The notes beneath the pieces were generated by a model, which was not told where the DNA came from, did not search any database, and saw only the letters and a list, made by a program, of their open reading frames with translations. The translations under genes were made by a program, and so were the position numbers. Of a stretch of DNA of 64,000 bases, positions 54,386 through 64,000 are shown one piece after another. Positions within the stretch are counted from its first letter, which is position 1, and each line of letters begins with the position of its first letter. The stretch is taken from assembly GCF_040412425.1 (NCBI RefSeq), contig NC_089749.1, forward strand, positions 14,795,162 to 14,859,161, read 5' to 3'. This DNA is from Macrobrachium rosenbergii. Its lineage: Eukaryota > Arthropoda > Malacostraca > Decapoda > Palaemonidae.

Positions 54386-55077
54386 CAATAATTTTCAACT
54401 GTATATCTACGAGCATAGTAGGAGAGAGTGTGAAACACATACCCTACAACTTTTAATATTCCCAAATTCTAAACTCTTATTTAAAGAGCTCCTTCGAGTT
54501 TAAGCGTGCCGTTACAAAGTCTGTCGCTGACATGACAACAACAGGTTTGGTAAATAAGAACAGGAAAAAATGAAACTTAATAAGCGCAGGCAGAGCGTCC
54601 TTGGTTTTAATTACCGTCTTACTGATGAAGTAAAAAGAAAAATAATTTGCTGACGATGCGGGAATGGAATACTTCCAGGAAAACCTACCATTCCTTTCTT
54701 TTCGCAACTCTGTCTGAATGGATTGACATTCCTTTGTTCCCGGTAGTTTAAAAGACATAAGTCTTTTTCCCACGTCATTCCTCCTGCCTGCATTTGTAAT
54801 ATGTGGCCTTGGCCGTCTCCCGTCTGGTCGGACTTAACGTACCCTGGGTCTATTTTTTCTCAGCTCCCACTTCTTGTAGTAAACATTGAATGACTTATTG
54901 AGGAGGCATTTTCTTATTTTCGTTTCTGTCGTTCATTTTGGATATGATTCTCGTCTTCTGTTTAATTGGGGACGTGTCGTCCTAGCTTGTTTTGTGCGCA
55001 GAGCTTGAAATTAATTTTCAAATCGATGTAAACATTGAATTACCACTAGAAGACATCTGATATATGTTAGTTTTTAA
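54386..55077. other. No recognised feature
   Basis: Unique sequence. A minus-strand open frame at 54477-54773 has no recognised domain. Confidence 0.45.
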
Positions 55078-55235
55078 GTCCTTTAGTTTTTCTGTTCTTT
55101 TGGTTTTTCTGTTCTTTAGTTTTTCCCAGTTCTTTTGGTTTTTTTCTCTTGTTCTTTCAGTTTTTGTTTGTTCTTTTAGTTTTTTCGTTTTTTAGTTTTG
55201 TCGTTCTTTTAGTTTTTGTAGTTCTTTTAGAGTTT
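55078..55235. repeat. T-rich 18-20-bp degenerate tandem repeat
   Basis: GTTCTTTTAGTTTTTCT-like units repeat about eight times with variable length. Confidence 0.85.
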
Positions 55236-56045
55236 AATTTTCGTTCTCATTGTTTATTTTGGTTCGTGTCTGTGTACACAGAAGTTTAGAATGATTTTAA
55301 AATGAAATCACGAGAACGAATCCCTCATTTTAGCTTTTTGCAATTACTGAAACACATTTGGAGTTGGTATCATTGAAAGGTAGTGCTTGAAGATCAGAAT
55401 GTTTAATTCTGAGGATACCGTATTTTACAGTTGAATGTTAATAAAACTTGAGATAATTATGGTAAAGGTGTTAAGCGTAGAGCCACTCCTTGTACTGAGT
55501 ATTAAATTATTGAAATCTTTATTGACACAAACTGATGAAACTATAGGAATAAATTGACTTTTTAAAATCACTAAACTATCGAAATGATAAACTGTACTTT
55601 ACGAAAATTTTAAGATTACGAAAATAATTATATTTAACTAACATTACAAATCCGTCTGTTGAAAATTTATTTCCGAAAATTGCTTAAAAAGCTAAGAAAA
55701 CAAAACTATCAAAACTGACCAACTTTATAAATTCCGTAAACAAAAACCATCGAAATAATTAAAAAAAAAAACTTTGAAGATTAATTTCCAAGGCACAAAC
55801 ATTTTAAAAAGGACTTTCGGCTCGAAAGCAACCGCATGCTGTGTGCGTTCACCCCAGCCCCTTTCCATTTCCAATTCCTGTGGCCTCTAGATTCCTTCCT
55901 TATTGCATGATGCAAGCAGCGACATGCTCGTTAAGCATATGTCGCGCTTGATGGCCTGCGTGCTGCTCGCGCACACCCCTCCCCTCCCCCAGGCAGGCAT
56001 ACGTGCAGGACTCTGGCAGATCTGGGCGTTTAAGCTCTGTACTCC
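55236..56045. other. No recognised feature
   Basis: AT-rich to 55800, then GC-richer 55800-56045, with an imperfect inverted segment ATGCTCGTTAAGCATAT near 55923. No conserved exon. Confidence 0.45.
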
Positions 56046-56112
56046 TCCTCTCTCTCTCTCTCTCTCTCTCTCAGAAACGGTAACATCCTCCTCCTTAATT
56101 GATAACATGATT

Positions 56113-56158
<46 letters not shown>

Positions 56159-56218
56159 CTAGGAGGAAACGCTAGCATCCTTTTTCCTTCCATTGATACC
56201 GTAAAGGTAACTCTAAGA

Positions 56219-56271
<53 letters not shown>

Positions 56272-56400
56272 AGATGGGAAATCTTCCCCCTTCTACTTAA
56301 ATGATAAAATTAATGTTTCTCTCTCTCTCTCTCAGAAACGGTAACATCCTCCCTTCTCCTCTCCTTAATTGATAACATGATGCTCTCTCTCTCTCTCTCT
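56046..56400. repeat. CT-punctuated composite minisatellite
   Basis: Five CT tracts (from about 56048, 56117, 56221, 56316 and 56381) separate related spacers containing CAGAAACGGTAACATCCTCC, CCTTAATTGATAACATGAT and variants. The first and fourth spacers are nearly identical. Confidence 0.93.
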
Positions 56401-56660
56401 GCTTCCAAGAATTCATTTTTCTTTTAGTCTCTTGATAACATCTGGTAAGACACTCGACGGCGCTTTTGTGTTGTTGCAAACGTTTTCTGCCAACGTTTTG
56501 CAGGGCTGAATCTCAACCCCGCGTTCGGGAGCAATTTAAGAGGAACGTTTTTTCCTTTCCGTCAGGTTTTATTTTACTTTACTATTTTAGTACGTTAATG
56601 TCTTGAGAATTTTGCAAGTTTAAATATCTTGTTGGATGTGTTTCTTTTTTTCCTTTGTAT

Positions 56661-56870
56661 CAGATCTTATTATACTTGATAGTTCAGATCTTAATTTATT
56701 TAATAGTGCAGATCTTATTCTACTTAATAGTGCAGATCTTATTCTACTCAGTAGTACAGATCTTATTCTGCTTAATGGTGCAGATCTTATTTTACTTAAT
56801 AGTGCAGATCTTTATTCTGCTTTAATGGTACAGATCTTATTTTACTTAATAGTACAGATTTTGTAATGTC
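56661..56870. repeat. 24-bp minisatellite, nine copies
   Basis: The unit is CAGATCTTATTCTACTTAAT, AGTG. Starts at 56661, 56685, 56709, 56733, 56757, 56781, 56805, 56830 and 56854. Confidence 0.96.
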
Positions 56871-57007
56871 TTGAAAATTTTGCGAGTTCAAATATCTTCA
56901 TTGAATTTGTTTCTGTGTAATGATCAAAGCAGGTTATAAAATCAGTTTAAATTAATTATTCCCAATGTAACAACTTACTGGGTCAAAATCATTTGACTGT
57001 CTTGTCC

Positions 57008-57010
57008 CAG

Positions 57011-57043
<33 letters not shown>
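57008..57043. repeat. (CT)n microsatellite
   Basis: CT tract with one GCT interruption. Confidence 0.95.
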
Positions 57044-57044
<1 letters not shown>

Positions 57045-57560
57045 CCTCCTCTCAATCTTTAGGAGCTTGCAAATAATTCACCGATTTAGGTGTGCAGGCT
57101 GCTAAGAGATTCTACTCTCTAGCTAAAAGGTGTTATAATGCCGTCGAGGTGTTATTACGGTTATCTAGGTGTTATTAATGTTATCGAGGGGTCTGGCATC
57201 GAAAGTATGGCCCCCATTCCAATATTACCTATTTATTGGCATTGAGAATATGGCCCCATCCAATATTACGTATTTATGCTTGGCCACGAATACGGTGTGC
57301 GACCCGTTTCCATGGAGACATTTTATTGAAGGATTTTACTTTTTTTTTTTTTTTTTGCAACTTCCGAAGAATTTCCTTCAATTTCTTCTCTCAGAAATGA
57401 TAAAAAGATGTGTTCTTTGAGTGTGATTTAATTTTAAGCTTCGGTCTGTTATTTATCTTGCTTACAAATACTACTCTTGATCAGTTTTTCAGACTAGCGT
57501 TGGTCCGGAAGTCTAGTCCCAAAATCTGTTTTTGGGAGTCATAAAAACAAGTAAAATAAA
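57044..57560. other. Unique with short local duplications
   Basis: GTCGAGGTGTTATTA, ATCTAGGTGTTATTA and ATCGAGG repeat at 57144-57190. GCATCGAAAGTATGGCCCCC and GCATTGAGAATATGGCCCCA repeat at 57196 and 57239. Nothing else seen. Confidence 0.6.
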
Positions 57561-57562
57561 AA

Positions 57563-57951
57563 CAAGTAATAAATGCGGCGAAGTTTCTTCGGCGCAGTCG
57601 AGTTTTCTGTACAGCCACTACAGCGTATAATCAAGGCCACCGAAAATAGATCTATCTTTCGGTGGTCTCGCTGAGTGCTAAGGAGCCGCGGCCCATGAAA
57701 CTTTAACCACGGCCCGGTGGTGGCTCATCCTATATCGTTGCCAGAATCACAATTATGGCTAACTTTAACCCAAATAAAATAAAATCTATTGAGGCTGAGG
57801 GCTGCAATTTGGTATGTTTGATGATTGGAGGGTGGATGATCAACATAACAATTTGCAGCCCTCAAGCCTTAAGATATGAGGGCGGACAGAATAAAGTACG
57901 GACGGACAGACAAAGCCGGCACAATAGTTTTCTTTTACAGAAAACTAAAAA
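57563..57951 (-). mobile_element. Family D hairpin-rich element, inverted (D4)
   Basis: Complete on the minus strand. The 3' hairpin lies at 57575-57595 and the inverted subterminal motif AGTTTTCTGTACAG at 57601-57614. The near-palindrome CCACCGAAAATAGATC continues to 57665, and GCCGCGGCCCATGAAACTTT and CCACGGCCCGGTGGTGG are intact. The central inverted arms and the 5' end TTTTACAGAAAACTAAAA finish at 57951. T-rich flanks on both sides. Confidence 0.88.
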
Positions 57952-58082
57952 TCACAGGAGTTGGGGCGTTATCATTCTTATCTCTTTCCACCAACCCAGA
58001 CAGAGTTATTCACCAGAGATAAGAGCTTTACTTTTCTCTAAAGGTTGTCTTGACCGCTGAATCACTGGACAAACTAACTTGA

Positions 58083-58474
58083 CCTTTAACTTGGGGTCAT
58101 TAGTCGTGACCTCACAAATTTGATCACCATGCTGTTGGCCAGTAAACGTTATTCCCTGAGAATTGAACAAAAATTACCTTTAACTAGGGGACATTTCATT
58201 AGTCGTGACCTCACAAAACAGAATAACATGCTTTGCTTTTATTTGTCTGTAAAAGAAAACTATTGTGCCGGCTTTGTCTGTCCGTTCGCAGTCTCTTCTG
58301 TCCGCCCTCAGATCTTAAAAACTACTGAGGCTAGAGGGCTGCAATTTGTTATGTTCATCATCCACCCTCCAATCATCAAATACACCAAATTGCAGCCCTC
58401 TAGCCTCTGTAGTTTTTATTTTATTTAAGGTTAAAGTTATTTCGTGACCTCACAAAACGGGACAACATGCTTTC
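58083..58474. repeat. About 99-bp tandem repeat interrupted by D5
   Basis: CCTTTAACT.GGGG.CATT, TAGTCGTGACCTCACAAA and ACATGCT occur with CGTGACC at 58105, 58204 and 58443. D5 occupies the interval between units two and three. Confidence 0.85.
58237..58440 (+). mobile_element. Family D element, 5' half (D5)
   Basis: Starts TTTTATTTGTCTGTAAAAGA then AAACTATTGTGCCGGC. It has CTGTCCGCCCTCAGATCTTA and both central inverted arms, and stops after TTTATTTAAGGTTAAAGTTA. The 3' half and terminal hairpin are absent. Confidence 0.85.
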
Positions 58475-59164
58475 AGTACATAATATTCTCTGCGCACTGG
58501 AAACAAAACATTTTGCAAAAGTAGTTTCTGGTAATTTACTTGTTGGAATGTCTTAGTCTTAAAGGCTCTCGAAAACGGGCAGTTAATGATTTTTGCAGAT
58601 TATAGAATTCCTGGCAGTGGAACTTCGTCTTATGTGTAAGGGAAAGTCTCGACACTGAAAGTCCACCAAGAGTGGACTTTCTTGATTTACAGTCTGAATA
58701 AGACCCTGTGGTATATAATGTAGAAGACCTCGGTGGTACTTTAGTTAAGTGTGTATTTGAGATGTAAAAGAATTGATTTGATGTAATTTTTAGCTTTATT
58801 TGCACCACAATGCCCTAGTCATATTTCATAACATGTTATTCTTAATTTCAAAGGTCAGCGTACTAATTCATACACCGATGTGTTGGATTGGGCAAAATAT
58901 GCAAGTGTAATTTTATATCCGCATGCGCGATTATTTTTTTTTTTATTGCCACAATTCTTGCTCCCCAAATTATTTCAACTTACATCTGTAATAGGCGAAT
59001 TGTCCGCTTAATCGCATACAGAAAGCTTACCAGCAGGCGGAAGAAACCCTTTCACCGGATCTTGACTTCTAAGTACGCCTGTTCCTGGACTGTGATGAAT
59101 TAATAGCAGAATTATACGAGAACAGCCATGGTTAACTGAATGACCTCTTTTTCTCCTTCAGGCA

Positions 59165-59165
<1 letters not shown>
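58475..59165. other. No recognised feature
   Basis: Unique. A small inverted pair AAAGTCCACCAAGAGTGGACTTT lies at 58658-58680 (8-bp stem AAAGTCCA). Nothing else supportable. Confidence 0.5.

Positions 59166-59200
<35 letters not shown>
59166..59200. repeat. (ACT)n microsatellite
   Basis: About 11 uninterrupted ACT units. Confidence 0.96.
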
Positions 59201-59554
59201 GGCTCAGTGATGTCTTGTTTCCGAGGTAGTTAATGCCTTCATTGAGCAGAGATGTGAATTGCAGCATCTGGTTGTCTCTTAACTTTCCATTTTTACTTCC
59301 TGATTTTAAATTGCCAGACTGGTTTTAGCAGTGCCGGCGGCCGTGGATGCTGGCTGGCTGTTCTTGTTCGAGATTGTAATGCCGCGTTTACAGTGCCACC
59401 ATCGCCGTCACTGTACGTTTTACTGCGTCGTTCATTGCTCTCATTTTCGTTATCCGCAGCGTCGTCTTGCATTGCGGACGCTTGTTATTAAACCTGCTGC
59501 TATTCATAAAAGTCAATTGGTATAATTTATGATGGTTGGATCAAGTGTAGAAAA
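59201..59554. other. Unique, partly CpG-rich
   Basis: 59325-59480 is CpG-richer (GTGCCGGCGGCCGTGGATGC, TTATCCGCAGCGTCGTCTTG), with a 64-codon open frame of no recognised family. Promoter or exon status cannot be supported. Confidence 0.35.
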
Positions 59555-59765
59555 ATTTAATCGTTGTTCTGCAGAGATCAAGGGAAAAATTCCTCCTCTC
59601 AGTCGGCGTCGTAACACCTGTCAAGCAGTCATATCTCATATTTCTTCTTAGCTGAAGCGTTGACAGATTTGATCATTGTTCCATTGAGGTTAAGGGAAGA
59701 ATTCCTCCTCTCATTCGGCGTCGTAACACCTGTCAGGCGGTTACTTCCCACATTTCTTCAGCAAA
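59555..59765. repeat. Two-copy 112-bp tandem duplication
   Basis: ATTCCTCCTCTCAGTCGGCG, TCGTAACACCTGTCA.GC.GT and CATATTTCTTC occur at 59589 and 59701, with related leads (ATC.TTGTTC..C.GAG.T). Confidence 0.93.
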
Positions 59766-60183
59766 CTGTGTATAATCATCGACCAAGTGATTCTATCAAA
59801 CCGGAATTCTCTTCATACCTCTGTTTTTCCTGATTTATGATAAGATCATTTTATTCAGAGGGTTGGTTTGTCGATTCCTTCGTAGTTGAGCTTTCATCTC
59901 TCCCCAACATTTTTCTCATGTTTTTCTTGTGAATTGAGGTTATAAATAACTGTTAGGCTGTTCGTCCCAGGGGCAGTTGTTCTTAAATAGATTGAAATGA
60001 ACTCTTAATTGACGCTCATTCTCTAAGTATTTTGTGTAATTGAGTGAAATTTTTGACAATGTTGCCTCGAGTCTCCCCAGAATCTTGAAATTTAAACCTT
60101 TCACTCTTAGGAGTAAAACCTCACTTTGGTTCCTTTCTTCAGGCTTGGCGAGATACGGGTATTTGGTTATCACTCTGTTGACC

Positions 60184-60186
<3 letters not shown>
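59766..60186. other. No recognised feature
   Basis: Unique sequence; nothing supportable. Confidence 0.5.
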
Positions 60187-60261
<75 letters not shown>

Positions 60262-60475
60262 CGTATACATGTATGTACACATGTATATACTGTATATGAA
60301 TACACACATGTATATACACTTGTATATATATGAATACGCGTATATATGTATATATATATTTATTTATTAACGTATGTACACATGTATATACTGTATATGA
60401 ATATACACACACATGTATATACACATGTATATATGTATGTATATATATACACGCATATATATCTATATACACTGT
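60187..60475. repeat. (AT)n microsatellite with duplicated TA/CA-rich flank
   Basis: Pure AT at 60187-60258, then ACGTATACATGTATGTACAC, ATGTATATACTGTATATGAA and similar. That block recurs from about 60370 (AACGTATGTACACATGTATA), giving a period of about 110. Confidence 0.95.
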
Positions 60476-60919
60476 GAAATCTCTTTATATCACTTGAGTG
60501 CTTCAAGTAATAACGCAAGTGCTTCCTTTGAATCAAAGCATTTGTGTAATAATTACACTTGAGTAGAAGCATTTGAGTAATAACATAAAAGCAATTTCCC
60601 TGCATCCTATCCTCATTCCTGAGTGCGTTCCATTGCTGAAAAAAAAAATAATTCATTAAAATTCCGACACTGACGTCCGTCTCTGGAAGGAAGTAAGAGA
60701 CATAAAGGAACAGAATACTGGTACTTGTACCGCGCGGCATTTTGCTTTATCGTTCCATGATAAAATTCTGGAACTCTGTTTTTGGAACCGTACATTTTCA
60801 CAAAAATCATTAACCTTGTTATCGTTGCATGGAAGTTGCTCTCCTGCCAGTGAGTTGTTAATCCAATTCATGGGGGGAAAGGAAAAATGTTCCCCCCCCC
60901 CTTCCCTCCCCCATTTCCT

Positions 60920-60924
<5 letters not shown>
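60476..60924. other. No recognised feature
   Basis: Unique. GCATTTG.GTAATAA words recur near 60500-60590. C-rich run at 60891-60913. Confidence 0.5.
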
Positions 60925-60976
<52 letters not shown>

Positions 60977-61087
60977 ACACACGTCATGGAATATTTTTCT
61001 CATTTTTTTGGCCGGAACCATAAAAAATGAGCTAAAATTCATTCGTACTGATATTGCTAGATGTGAATATGATTGATGTTGTTCGTA

Positions 61088-61128
<41 letters not shown>

Positions 61129-61213
61129 CACACACGCAAAACTACTATTGCCCGTCGGCGCTTGAAATTCAATATTTCAGTTTCCTCTCTCTCTCTCTCT
61201 CTCTCTCCTCACA

Positions 61214-61278
<65 letters not shown>
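60925..61278. repeat. CT and CA composite region
   Basis: CT tracts at 60925-60974, 61091-61124 and 61187-61206, and (CA)n at 61217-61277. The spacer ACTA.TATTGCCCGTCGGCGCTTGAAATTCAATAT at 61141-61175 has a related copy after the CA tract (61279-61315: CATCGGCGCTTAAAATCCAA, TAATATTTC). Confidence 0.93.
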
Positions 61279-61281
<3 letters not shown>

Positions 61282-61315
61282 CTCCCACATCGGCGCTTAA
61301 AATCCAATAATATTT

Positions 61316-62545
61316 CTCATATAATCCAAATCTCCCGTCTACTCACATTCACTAGCCAGTGGCTCCAGCAGTCAGCAAGCGAGCGTTCATTCATGCCGAC
61401 AAGAACAGCTGATGCAGAAACACAAGACTGATCCTACAACCTTCCCGTAAACCTTTTCCCGAAGCCAGAAAGCAACCGGGAATATCAACGTTCCCTGACG
61501 GTTCAGGGAATTGATGTACTTTTCAATTATTCTGCGACCCGTGATGCTTTCTAATCCACTGAGCTGCGTAGCCGATGATAGCAATATCGCGATGACAATT
61601 CTTCCAGTATTGTTTATTTTTTTAAGAACGGGTCCAGGTTTATGTCAAAGGTGGGGAGCGCTAAGGTTCATTTTTCAGAATATTAGAGTATTTTGGTATA
61701 TTGGAATGACCGCATTACGTGGTGTGTATGAGTAATATTGGTTATGCAGTTAAAAACAAAATTATGGGTCTTCGTTATTATATGTTGATATATATTATAT
61801 ATGCAGGTATGAGTGAAATGTTTTGGCAAAAAGAAAATTCTCCAAAAATAACCCTGCAGTGTTTAGAGTGCTTTTGTAATTGTACCAAATCTGAGCTTAA
61901 GAAATTACACTGGTCTTGTTTAATTTTTTTCCACTTCTGCGATTGAATAATCCCAATAAATAATATTAAGTGTTTGCAGAGACGCAAGACAAAGCTGTTG
62001 AGTTTCTTGAAAATTAGGTAGCCTAATATTTACACAAAACTGAGTTTTTTGACATATGTTTTAAGAATATGAAAGGCTTGCTGGAGGCTACAAATATTAT
62101 CCAAGAAACTGATATATCTTCCCGCCGGCATTTACTTACATATCATTCCGCTCCTCTCTGTTTTACCTCTCTGGTTTACCCAAGGGTTCCCACGCAAATG
62201 TCGCTGTTCATATTCATATCTTATCGAATGTTTTGCTCATTTTTTATCGTTTACTCCTCTCTTACATAATATCTTGCTCCGTCCACCATTCTTATATGGA
62301 TGCAAGTTCTTCCTCCTCCTCCTACATAAATACCTCACTTGCGAATCAACACCTCGTCATCCTCCTCCACCTCCTACTTGGATTCCTTTCTCCTACTTGA
62401 ATTCCTCTCGCGCCTCGTTTCAAAAGGCTTCCAGGGTCACCTTGGTTTAGTCGCGAACGGGGTAAGGTTAACGGCAATTTATTCTGGAGGTTAGAGCTGA
62501 AAGATAGCAAAGTGATTTTATATTGAATGGCCTAACGTATCAGCT
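61316..62545. other. No recognised feature
   Basis: Unique sequence of 1.2 kb, with CCT-rich words at 62311-62395 (TCCTCCTCCTCC). No exon recognised. Confidence 0.5.
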
Positions 62546-63326
62546 GTTTAGAATTTTTAGATAACTAAGATACGGGGTGCCTGGAAATGTTATATAAACG
62601 TAACTGCAGCCGTTGTTTGGTTTTGTTTAAAGAATCAAGTGCAGCAGATTTTTAGTTAAGTTCTTTCATGGAGTCTGGGATTAAAATAAACTCCATTACT
62701 AGATTCAGGGTATGTTTATGAAGTATATTTTGTGCAAATCCTTGAGCCCTTTTTTGATGTTTCACAAATGCCAGATTCAGTGTTTTGTATCCTGAACGTA
62801 TATTATATGATTTATTAGTTGATTCTCCAAATTTACATGTTTTAAATATCCATTTCTATATAGTTGATGCTTTAGAATAACTGAATAGGAAAGCTAATCA
62901 AAGAACGACTTGCTTTACAAAAGTTGTTTAGAATTTTAAGATAACTAAGATATCGGGTGCTCAGAAATGCTTTCTAAGTAACTGCACAAGTTACTTAAAA
63001 TTATTTAATCAAGTGCTGTAGATTATTGGTAAGGTGGTCTCTATGCAGCCCAGGAATAAAAAAAAAAGATTAAGTTGTAGTTTCGGGGAATATACAGGAA
63101 GTTGTATATTTATTGCAGATATCTGGACCCTTTTTGATATTTCACAAATGCCAGGTTCAGTGTTTTGTATCCAGAACGTGTATTTTGTATTTAGTTATTA
63201 GTTAATTCTTCATATTTACATACTGCAGTTTTAGGGTATACCCACTTTTCCAGATATTTTAGAATAAATGAATGGAAAACTTTAAAAGAATTACTAGCTT
63301 TAAAAAAGTCAGAATCTAGAAGATGC
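62546..63326. repeat. About 389-bp tandem duplication
   Basis: GTTTAGAATTTTTAGATAAC, TAAGATA.CGGGTGC, AATCAAGTGC.G.AGATT, TTTTTTGAT.TTTCACAAAT and GCCAG.TTCAGTGTTTTGTA recur from 62546 and 62935. A third start (CTTTAAAAAAGTCAGAATCT, 63298-63317) is cut by D6. Confidence 0.92.
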
Positions 63327-63587
63327 TTTTAGTTTTCTGTAAAAGAAAACTACTGAGGTTAGAGGGCTGCAAATTGGTATGTTGATCACCCACCCTCCAA
63401 TCATCAAACATACCAAATTGCAGCCCTCTAGCCTCAGTAGTTATTATTTTAAGATTAAAGTGACCCATAATCGTGCATCTGGGAAAGTTATAGGACAGTC
63501 CACCACCGGGCCGTGGCTCATACAGCATTATACGTTGTACAGGAAACTCGATTGCGCCGAAGAACTTCGGCGCATTTTTTACTTATT
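63327..63587 (+). mobile_element. Family D element with the clearest stem (D6)
   Basis: Starts TTTTAGTTTTCTGTAAAAGA, then jumps directly to ACTACTGAGG (the CTGTCCG block is deleted). Arms 63351-63383 and 63407-63439 are reverse complements at 31 of 33 positions, with a 23-base loop. The 3' end has TTGTACAGGAAACTCGATTG and the terminal stem CGCCGAAG/CTTCGGCG at 63554-63572. Confidence 0.88.
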
Positions 63588-63675
63588 TATATGGTGCCAT
63601 ATATTAGTAGACAATTTTCTCTATTCCAAAAGGACATATATGCCTGAATTCATGCTAGAAAGATATAACAACATA

Positions 63676-63840
63676 CACAATTTACACAAATTTACAGCCA
63701 CCGCATTTACACAAATTTACAATCCCCGCATTTACACAAATTTACAATCCCCGCATTTACACAAATTTACAATCCCCGCATTTACACAAATTTACAATCC
63801 CCGCATTTACACAAATTTACAATCCCCGCATTTACACAAT
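63676..63840. repeat. 25-bp minisatellite, six to seven copies
   Basis: The unit is CCGCATTTACACAAATTTAC, AATCC. The last five units are nearly identical and the first has AGCCA. Open frames through it are artefacts. Confidence 0.96.
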
Positions 63841-64000
63841 GCATATCCCAAAAACAGAGGCAGACTTTCCCTTAGCCGTCATAAACGACAGGATTAATGC
63901 TTGTGAACATGCAACCACTGTGTCTGTGTGCTGGCTGTGTAGAGAAAGTAGCAGTCTGTGGGATGTTGTTTGTCTGTGATGTCTCGAGATAATGATGTTT
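63841..64000. other. Unique sequence to window end
   Basis: TGTCTGTG words occur but no feature is recognised. Confidence 0.4.

Noticed and set aside
63379..63897. 172-codon open frame with HLHKFTIPAFTQIYNP-like repeats
   Set aside because: Spans the end of a family D element and a 25-bp minisatellite; not a gene.

Overview
This is a piece of a large, repeat-rich animal genome. I find no intact protein-coding gene, no rRNA or functional tRNA gene, no CRISPR array and nothing bacterial or viral. Base composition is moderately AT-rich. CT/GA microsatellites are extremely frequent, alongside ATT, CCT, AT and CA tracts. At least five dispersed families recur in both orientations. From memory, the tRNA-headed SINE, the hairpin-rich 400-bp element and the CATTCC-tailed 300-bp element are typical of decapod crustaceans, most likely a caridean prawn such as Macrobrachium or Palaemon. 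That placement is inference and was not checked against a database.

Layout. At 1.29-1.48 kb there is a CpG-richer patch with a perfect CRE palindrome, a CCAAT box and an arthropod-like initiator. An ATG in excellent Kozak context follows, with 22 codons of signal-peptide-like sequence ending at a phase-1 splice donor. This is the best candidate exon; if it is real, much or all of the remaining 62 kb could be first intron. The rest is unique AT-rich sequence broken by locally generated tandem repeats (units of 24, 25, 42, 43, 48, 53, 60, 63, 68, 108, about 135 and about 155 bp, plus two-copy duplications of 61-389 bp) and by interspersed elements.

Interspersed elements. Family A is a tRNA-derived SINE (five copies: 12.3, 25.2, 25.6, 29.0, 40.5 kb). 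Family B has a tRNA-like head and an (AAT)n tail (6.2, 18.7, 19.1, 29.5 kb). Family C is a roughly 300-bp retroposon with a short-tandem tail (nine copies; one has a perfect 13-bp target duplication). Family D is a roughly 400-bp element with several hairpins and subterminal inverted repeats, resembling non-autonomous Helentrons (six copies). There is also a complete hAT-type MITE with a perfect 8-bp target duplication (20.6 kb), a partial hAT end (13 kb), two foldback elements (15.5 and 25.9 kb) and a decayed RTE-like reverse-transcriptase tail (24.9 kb).

How the parts interact. Several elements lie inside or at the edges of tandem arrays (A1, A4, B3, D5, D6). Long CT tracts repeatedly separate copies of short duplicated units, so microsatellite growth and segmental duplication appear coupled. 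Family B tails pass directly into ATT microsatellites. I see no convincing new gene system. The most unusual material is the structured repeat families C and D and the CT-punctuated composite minisatellites.
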